Shown here piece by piece: positions 27,474 to 32,318 of a stretch of DNA of 32,318 nt. Every line of letters begins with the position of its first letter. Position 1 is the first letter of the stretch. A program made the translations under genes and the position numbers. Under the pieces are notes generated by a model. The model was not told where the DNA came from, did not search any database, and was given only the letters and a program-made list of their open reading frames with translations. Origin of the DNA: a virus; the IMG/VR virus record IMGVR_UViG_3300042902_000355, positions 1 through 32,318 of that record; one strand, written 5' to 3'.

Positions 27474-29428
27474 GCGTGCGGGATATCGCGCGCCAGGCGC
27501 ACGACCGTCAGTATGTCGAGGTGCTGGAGCTGGACCTCGATCGCTGTACGCTCACATACGGCGTTGCGCCCTGCACGGCGACAGGGGCGGTCGGCACCGA
27601 GTGCCGCAACACCTACCAGACCTGTCAGGCCAAGCTGGCCTACGACAGGGGCGTCCACACCTATGGTTTCATTTCTCGCGGCGCGCCGATTCCGGCCGGC
27701 GAGGCGCTGCGGCCGTACATCATCGGCAAGGCGGACGCGGCGCCCACCATTATCGACCTGGAAGGCGGTCTGGCGCGCAGCGCGAGGGTTAGGGTGGATC
27801 TGGCCGACGAGCCTGACAGCGACATCGAGCAAGACCCTTATGTGGCCACGCGGCCGGTGCCGCCTGGCGGGACGTTCTGGCGCCGCCTGCTGGCGCGCAA
27901 CAAGAACTACGCCGGTCGCATCGCGCGTGTGCGGCGCGGCTACGTGGTTTCGCCGTGGGACTGGGATACGTTCCAGACCGAGACCTACATTATCGACACG
28001 ATCACCGGGCCGGATGCCGGCGGCAAGGTCTCCGTCGTGCTCAAAGACCCGCTCAAGCTCGCCGACACGGTCAAGGTGCCGCGCCCCACGGACGGCAAGC
28101 TGGCGGTGGAGCTGCCAGACTATGCCGACCGCGGTACGGCCCAGGGCGGCAGCGGAAACACCATTGTGCTGCGCACGGAGGCGTCGGCCGTCAACGACTA
28201 CTACGTGGGCATGGCGGTGCGGCTGGATGATCAGGCAGGCGCCGGCCAGGAGCGAGTGATCTCCGCGTACGACGGCCCGTCGCGCACGGCGACCGTCAGT
28301 CCGGCGTTCTCCGTTGCGCCCGACGCAACGACCATCTACTCGGTGCATCACCTGCAAGCGGCGCTGGGCGTCGGCCAGGGCGCGCAGTATGACCGCTATG
28401 GCTATCCGGCGTGGGTGCGGCTCGGCGAGGAGCTGGTGCGCATCACCGGCCGCGACGATGACACGCTGAAGTGGGACACCAGTGCCGACCGCGTGCAGTT
28501 CTCCACTCCGTTGCAGACGCACAAGGCTGATGAGGCGGTGCAGCTGTGCAAGGTGTACGTCGACCAGGCGTACACCGACGTGATCATCGACCTGGTCAAC
28601 GAGGCCGGCCTCGATTCCGGCTATATCGACACGGTGATGTTCGCCGACCAGGACAGTACCTGGCTCGGCGCCGATTACCGCGTCACCGTGCCGCTGCACA
28701 CGCCGGAGAGCGTGAGCAAGTACCTCAAAGAGCTGGCGCTTGAGGCCGGCGCCGCGATGTGGTGGTCGCCCGCGCACCAGAAGCTGCACTTCCGCGTCAT
28801 CGTGCCACAGGGTTCCGGCGCGCCGCCCCACCTCACCGCCGAGGCCAGCATCATCGACGGCTCCCTCGACGTGCGCACGCTGGACGAGCTGCGCCTCACC
28901 GCGACGGCCGTCAATTACAACCTGCGCAACGCCACTGCCAACCGCGACGAGGCGAAGAACTATATCGGCGGGGCGATCTACATCGACGCCGCGGCCGAGG
29001 GACCGAACGAATACGACGGCGAGCGCACCGAGGTGGTGTATTCGCGCTGGTTCGGCGCCGGCAACACGCAGGCCGCTCGCAATCTGGCGTCGCGAAAAGT
29101 GGATTACCGGCGCGACGCGCCGGCCCTGGTGGTGGCGCGCATTGACCCGAAGGACTACACATTCCAGGCCGGCGATCAGGTGGATATCACCACGCCGGCC
29201 ATCGTTGACGTGTCCGGCCAGCCGAAAAAGGTGCGCATCCTGGTCACCAAGCTGACCGACCGCGGCCGCGACATCGCCATCGAGGGGCGCACCACGACGT
29301 TCGCCAAGCGCTACGCATTCATTGCACCGGACGGCACGCCGGATTACCCGGCCGACAGCGACTATGCGCACATCAGCAAGAACGACGGTCTGGTGCCGGA
29401 CGGCACCAGCGGTTACCTGATCATCTGA
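27470..29428 (+). CDS. Tail hub/baseplate-like protein
   Basis: A 652-residue protein. The N-terminus has YVEVLELDLDRCTLTYGVAP with Cys in CTATGAVGTEC and CRNTYQTC, the N-terminal pattern of the DUF2163/BR0599-like phage tail proteins, which form the tail hub around the tape measure end. The body has beta-rich domains. GTG 27470 was chosen because it overlaps the previous stop and the frame upstream is a shadow; no other start fits. It probably connects tail tip and fibres. Confidence 0.7.
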   Translation: MSVRDIARQAHDRQYVEVLELDLDRCTLTYGVAPCTATGAVGTECRNTYQTCQAKLAYDRGVHTYGFISRGAPIPAGEALRPYIIGKADAAPTIIDLEGGLARSARVRVDLADEPDSDIEQDPYVATRPVPPGGTFWRRLLARNKNYAGRIARVRRGYVVSPWDWDTFQTETYIIDTITGPDAGGKVSVVLKDPLKLADTVKVPRPTDGKLAVELPDYADRGTAQGGSGNTIVLRTEASAVNDYYVGMAVRLDDQAGAGQERVISAYDGPSRTATVSPAFSVAPDATTIYSVHHLQAALGVGQGAQYDRYGYPAWVRLGEELVRITGRDDDTLKWDTSADRVQFSTPLQTHKADEAVQLCKVYVDQAYTDVIIDLVNEAGLDSGYIDTVMFADQDSTWLGADYRVTVPLHTPESVSKYLKELALEAGAAMWWSPAHQKLHFRVIVPQGSGAPPHLTAEASIIDGSLDVRTLDELRLTATAVNYNLRNATANRDEAKNYIGGAIYIDAAAEGPNEYDGERTEVVYSRWFGAGNTQAARNLASRKVDYRRDAPALVVARIDPKDYTFQAGDQVDITTPAIVDVSGQPKKVRILVTKLTDRGRDIAIEGRTTTFAKRYAFIAPDGTPDYPADSDYAHISKNDGLVPDGTSGYLII

Positions 29429-29436
29429 GGACAACC

Positions 29437-29688
29437 ATGAGCGATAAAACGACCATCGAAGAAATCACCGTCCCGGCAAACGTGTTCGTGCCGTGCCCAA
29501 AAGAGGGGCTGTGGGACAACGTCAGCGTGATGCGCGAGTGCGTCGAGCGGTGCCCTCATTTCTGCGGGCTGTATGGCCTGGATGTGGTGGGGCCGGCGGA
29601 GAAGATCGCTGCGATTAAATTTGTTGAGCGCTACCGCCTCAACTGCGCGCACCCGCGCGGCATGGAAATGCTGGAGGTCAAGCTGTGA
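29437..29688 (+). CDS. Small cysteine-rich tail-region protein
   Basis: An 83-residue protein between hub and fibre genes, starting MSDKTTIEEITVPANVFVPC. It has five cysteines (about residues 20, 35, 39, 43, 70), of which C35-x3-C39-x3-C43 could form a metal or disulfide cluster. GAGGA lies 5 bases before the ATG, and its end overlaps the fibre start by 4 bp. Function unknown; the place suggests a fibre assembly factor or minor tail protein. Confidence 0.5.
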   Translation: MSDKTTIEEITVPANVFVPCPKEGLWDNVSVMRECVERCPHFCGLYGLDVVGPAEKIAAIKFVERYRLNCAHPRGMEMLEVKL

Positions 29689-31394
29689 GCGGCATAACCG
29701 TTGTTTGGACCAATAAAGACCCGGCGCTGCTCGATCCGGGCAAGCCGATCACCACGGGCCTCAAAAACAAGGAGTGGGACAACCTCGATTTTCTGCGCCA
29801 GTGGGTCGGCGGCTCCTACATCGCCGGCGCCGTGCAGAACCACGACCACGACGGGGTGAACTCCGCGCCCATCGAGGCGCTGCCGAACCTGATCAAGAAC
29901 GGATCGTTCGAGCGTGATGGCGGCGGTGGCGTGCCGGCGGGCTGGGTGTTTACGGCCTACACCGGCGGCTCCGCAGCCATCGTTACGGCCAGTCAGGCAC
30001 ACGGCCGCGCCTGCGTCGGCATCACCAGTACCGTGCTGGCCAACGGCGGCGGCTACTACGAAAGCGCCAACTACATCGATGTGGGCGGCGGTGAGGATTA
30101 TCTGTGGAAGATCTGGCGCGCGGGCTCGGTGGCGAACATCAGCAGCAAGGCGGAGATCATCTGGTACGACGCCGCCGAGGCGCAGATCAGCGTCAGTGCA
30201 CTGTTCAGCATCAGCGGCACTGAGACCACGTTCACTGAGGCGCGCGGCCGTGTCAGTGCACCGTCCACCGCACGCCTGGCCAAACTGCGCCTCACCGGCG
30301 GCGTGCCTGCTGCCGGCTCGGCAGTGGGGACGGTGTATTTCGATGGGGTAATGGTGCCCGACTTTCCCCGCATCGACACAACGTCTATCCAGCCCGGAGG
30401 TGTGGGGCAATCTGCGATTGGAGCATCTGCTGTTGGCCAATCGCAGCTAAAAACAACATCCGGAACGGTGTCATATGGAACTAGCGCGTGGGCGCGCTTT
30501 ACGCTGCCTGGTGGTGCGTACGGTCACTACCCGCAACTGTATCGATCGAATGGGATTTCTAACGCCGGGAATGCTGCCAATATTCATAACGCCGCCGTCC
30601 TGTTGAACGGAACGATTCTGTCATGTATATCACTGTATGGCGACGGAACAGGCGCTAATATGGTTGTCAGTCAACGCTACGTCCAGGCCTGTGAGCCGTA
30701 CAATTTAGGCGATGGCGAGATTCCATTGTTTACCTACGTCCTCATCGATAACGCGACAGGTACGCTAGAGGCAGTCTATGCTGCACCGGAGGCTCCATAT
30801 CACCTCAATGGCCCCACCGACATCCGCGCCGAGTACTATGACTCGATGCGTCGGGGCTGGCGGTGGCAGGACGTTAAACAGCCTACGTTCGTCCCGGAGG
30901 ACCTCACCGACTATGTCAGTGCTGCGCGCGCCTCCGGCTGGCGTGGCGTGTTGCCGGAGGAATCTAGTCTGGATCGCTTCCTACTAACCGGTAAGCGGGA
31001 CACGTTTACTAACGGCTCATTGTTCTCCTCAGCACAGACCTGGAAGGATCTCTGTGCTGAGCAGGGTATATCCGTCACCCAGGTGCTCGGCGATATGCTG
31101 GTTCCGTCCTATGTGGTCATCGGGCGCGATCAGATCGAGATCACGCAAGCCATGAAGCAGCGCGACATGTCGCTGATCCCGCATCCGTTCCTCGGTAACG
31201 ACCTGAGAGGAAAAACAGTGGCGCTGCTCGACCCTGTGTGCGACACCACCTGGCGCCTAGCCGAATATCACGAAAACGGAGTCTCACCGAATCAGCTGCT
31301 GCACGACGATTACCTACGCATCGATAATACCGCCCTCAATCGTGCCGGACCGCCCGGCGTGATGGTGGTTCCGTTCCGCTGGAAGTTAACCTAA
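29685..31394 (+). CDS. Tail fibre / receptor-binding protein
   Basis: A 569-residue protein. The N-terminal part (about 1-65) is an anchor; about 68-230 looks like a carbohydrate-binding jelly roll (LIKNGSFERDGGGGVPAGWV to VGTVYFDGVMVP). A hinge follows (VGQSAIGASAVGQSQLKTTS), then a receptor-binding part (about 265-569). The DNA of the last part, from about 30400 on, is clearly less GC-rich than its neighbours, so this part was probably exchanged by recombination, as is common for host-range genes. No dedicated fibre chaperone gene is seen; the next gene is a lipoprotein. Confidence 0.75.
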   Translation: MSGITVVWTNKDPALLDPGKPITTGLKNKEWDNLDFLRQWVGGSYIAGAVQNHDHDGVNSAPIEALPNLIKNGSFERDGGGGVPAGWVFTAYTGGSAAIVTASQAHGRACVGITSTVLANGGGYYESANYIDVGGGEDYLWKIWRAGSVANISSKAEIIWYDAAEAQISVSALFSISGTETTFTEARGRVSAPSTARLAKLRLTGGVPAAGSAVGTVYFDGVMVPDFPRIDTTSIQPGGVGQSAIGASAVGQSQLKTTSGTVSYGTSAWARFTLPGGAYGHYPQLYRSNGISNAGNAANIHNAAVLLNGTILSCISLYGDGTGANMVVSQRYVQACEPYNLGDGEIPLFTYVLIDNATGTLEAVYAAPEAPYHLNGPTDIRAEYYDSMRRGWRWQDVKQPTFVPEDLTDYVSAARASGWRGVLPEESSLDRFLLTGKRDTFTNGSLFSSAQTWKDLCAEQGISVTQVLGDMLVPSYVVIGRDQIEITQAMKQRDMSLIPHPFLGNDLRGKTVALLDPVCDTTWRLAEYHENGVSPNQLLHDDYLRIDNTALNRAGPPGVMVVPFRWKLT

Positions 31395-31407
31395 AAGGAG
31401 AGAAACG

Positions 31408-31911
31408 ATGAAATACGTAATTGCAATGTTGATGACCGCTATCGTGTTGGTCGGTTGCGTAGGTGGAGGAGGCAGCACTCCCGCACCGTCCGCTGGCGCG
31501 GTCGACATCACATGCACTGACTTGGTCAACGATGGCGGTACCAGCCGTTGCTCAGCATCCGCCACCGGCGTGGCGCTGGCGACAGGGACGGTGACCATCA
31601 TTGATGTCGGCGTGATCAGTCGTGCGCAGTTGATGGAGGCATCGATCACCGTGCAGAACACCACTGCCAGCGCCTGGCAGGGTTACTGGGGCATGACGTT
31701 CGATGCCGGATGCGGTGGCGCGCCGACGTGGGATATTGCGCCTATCCAGCCAACACCAGTCATCGCCGCAGGCGCCGAATGGAGTGTCACGGTGGGCGGG
31801 TCCTGCGGAGACATGCCGCTCGGGCAGAGAATCATGGCTGCGACCCTGTATGACACAGATCCCGCCACGGCGCTGCGCGTGGTACAGGTTGTGGCAGAGT
31901 TGGTCGAGTAA
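31408..31911 (+). CDS. Small lipoprotein next to the tail fibre, possible superinfection-exclusion factor
   Basis: A 167-residue protein with a type II signal (MKYVIAMLMTAIVLVGCVGG, lipobox LVGC, Cys at residue 17), followed by a Gly/Ser/Pro linker and a beta-rich domain with several cysteines that may pair. Domain-like segments are MEASITVQNTTASAWQGYWG and VIAAGAEWSVTVGGSCGDM. AGGAG lies 7 bases before the ATG. A lipoprotein right after the receptor-binding gene resembles the Cor and Llp lipoproteins of other siphoviruses, which block the phage receptor; no sequence relation to them is visible. The role is inference. Confidence 0.65.
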   Translation: MKYVIAMLMTAIVLVGCVGGGGSTPAPSAGAVDITCTDLVNDGGTSRCSASATGVALATGTVTIIDVGVISRAQLMEASITVQNTTASAWQGYWGMTFDAGCGGAPTWDIAPIQPTPVIAAGAEWSVTVGGSCGDMPLGQRIMAATLYDTDPATALRVVQVVAELVE

Positions 31912-31931
31912 AAAATAGTTACTGTTCTGGG

Positions 31932-31960
31932 TTGACATAGTAGCAGATAGCTACTATTGT
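31932..31960 (+). promoter_or_regulatory. Right-end promoter with operator inside the spacer
   Basis: TTGACA (31932-31937), 17 bases, TATTGT (31955-31960). Inside it a perfect 7-bp inverted repeat, TAGTAGC-AGATA-GCTACTA (31938-31956), covers the spacer. A bound protein would shut this promoter. It starts with the same 11 bases as the early promoter at 9303. It would drive the last gene only. Confidence 0.7.
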
Positions 31961-32030
31961 TACACCCATCAGCACGACGCTGGTACCGCGCCTCGGGACA
32001 GGGGCATGACAGAGGAGAGTTAGGCGCGGC

Positions 32031-32318
32031 ATGGCCGGCACTGACAACCTGCTCGAGTCCTGGCTCGCCGTGGAACTGGCCTGCCCCGGCAGCACGGCCG
32101 CCGCCGCCCTGCGCAGCCTCAACGAGGTCTGCGGCAAACGCTACACCCATGCCCAGCTCAGCGAGTGGCGGCGCGGAGTCAAGGCGCCCAGCGTCTGCGC
32201 CCAGCGCTACATGCTGGCGGTGGCCATCGGCCGCGTGCTCCAGCCTATCGCCGGCCCACTCGCCGACGATGAACTGCAACCCATCATCGAGGCGCTGTCG
32301 CTGCCCCAGCCTGGCTGA
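32031..32318 (+). CDS. Small helix-turn-helix-like protein at the right end
   Basis: A 95-residue protein whose middle (about residues 38-62, YTHAQLSEWRRGVKAPSVCA, QRYML) has the look of the recognition helix of Cro/XRE-like proteins. I do not recognise the family. The leader has a five-codon frame (ATG 32006 to TAG 32023) after AGGGG; GAGGAG inside it lies 13 bases before ATG 32031, a poor distance, so translation may be coupled or weak. It is alone under a promoter that shares the operator sequence of the early promoter, which suggests control by the phage repressor and a role in the switch, possibly as an antagonist or second regulator. Confidence 0.55.
   Translation: MAGTDNLLESWLAVELACPGSTAAAALRSLNEVCGKRYTHAQLSEWRRGVKAPSVCAQRYMLAVAIGRVLQPIAGPLADDELQPIIEALSLPQPG

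Noticed and set aside
27212-29434. A 740-codon minus-strand frame opposite the tail hub gene
   Set aside because: Antisense shadow of a long GC-rich gene, with no initiation signal and no domain.
29685-31911. A diversity-generating retroelement or an invertible fibre cassette
   Set aside because: No reverse transcriptase, template repeat, invertase gene or inverted repeats were seen around the fibre gene.
1-32318. tRNA, rRNA, or a mom/com DNA modification module at the right end
   Set aside because: No tRNA-like cloverleaf or rRNA stretch was noticed, and the last genes encode a lipoprotein and a helix-turn-helix protein, not Mom or Com. A covariance-model search was not possible here.

Overview
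The window is almost one complete Mu-type (transposable) prophage or phage genome of a high-GC proteobacterium. I infer a gamma- or betaproteobacterium from the GC-rich codon use, the lipoboxes and the Rz/Rz1 spanin pair, but the host cannot be named from the sequence. Genes fill nearly every base. The window starts on the stop codon of a Mor-type activator gene and ends on the stop codon of a small helix-turn-helix gene, so the phage ends (attL/attR), the flanking host DNA and the target duplication are not visible.

Layout. Positions 1-9234 (minus strand) are one long early operon read leftwards: a small DNA-binding protein, a winged-helix protein, a DUF3102 protein, a DDE transposase, a MuB-like AAA+ ATPase, about ten small accessory genes (a Lar-like zinc ribbon, a Gam-like protein, a 44-residue membrane protein and others), then GemA and Mor at the distal end. 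Many neighbours share ATGA stop/start overlaps, so translation is probably coupled. Positions 9235-9300 are the control region between this operon and a LexA/CI-type repressor gene (plus). A phage lipoprotein gene of unknown function follows the repressor. Positions 10803-12161 hold the lysis module (M15 endolysin, candidate holin, Rz, Rz1). Positions 12161-21900 hold the Mu-like packaging and head genes (gp25/26/27-like, terminase, portal, MuF-like protein, two accessory proteins, and a prohead protease fused to the major capsid protein). Positions 21220-31394 hold connector and tail genes of non-contractile (siphovirus) type, including a tail assembly chaperone with a textbook -1 frameshift signal, a tape measure protein, tail-tip proteins and a fibre. 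Positions 31408-32318 hold a second lipoprotein gene and a small helix-turn-helix gene with its own promoter.

How it works together (inference). In the lysogen the repressor would hold the leftward early promoter off. That promoter (TTGACA, 17 bp, TATTCT) begins with the same 11 bases, TTGACATAGTA, as the isolated promoter in front of the last gene, so the two ends of the element are probably controlled together. After induction the early operon makes the transposition proteins and finally Mor. Mor could then activate late transcription from two sites that carry almost the same 22-bp sequence right after the stop codons at 10803 and 18506, in front of the lysis and capsid modules.

Most noteworthy: the shared promoter/operator sequence at the two ends; the repeated 22-bp late-promoter candidate; a leader before the capsid cluster with four alternating complementary hexamers, the last containing the ribosome binding site; the -1 frameshift signal; two 26-bp palindromes bracketing the Rz1 gene; and a plus-strand terminator inside the minus-strand ATPase gene.
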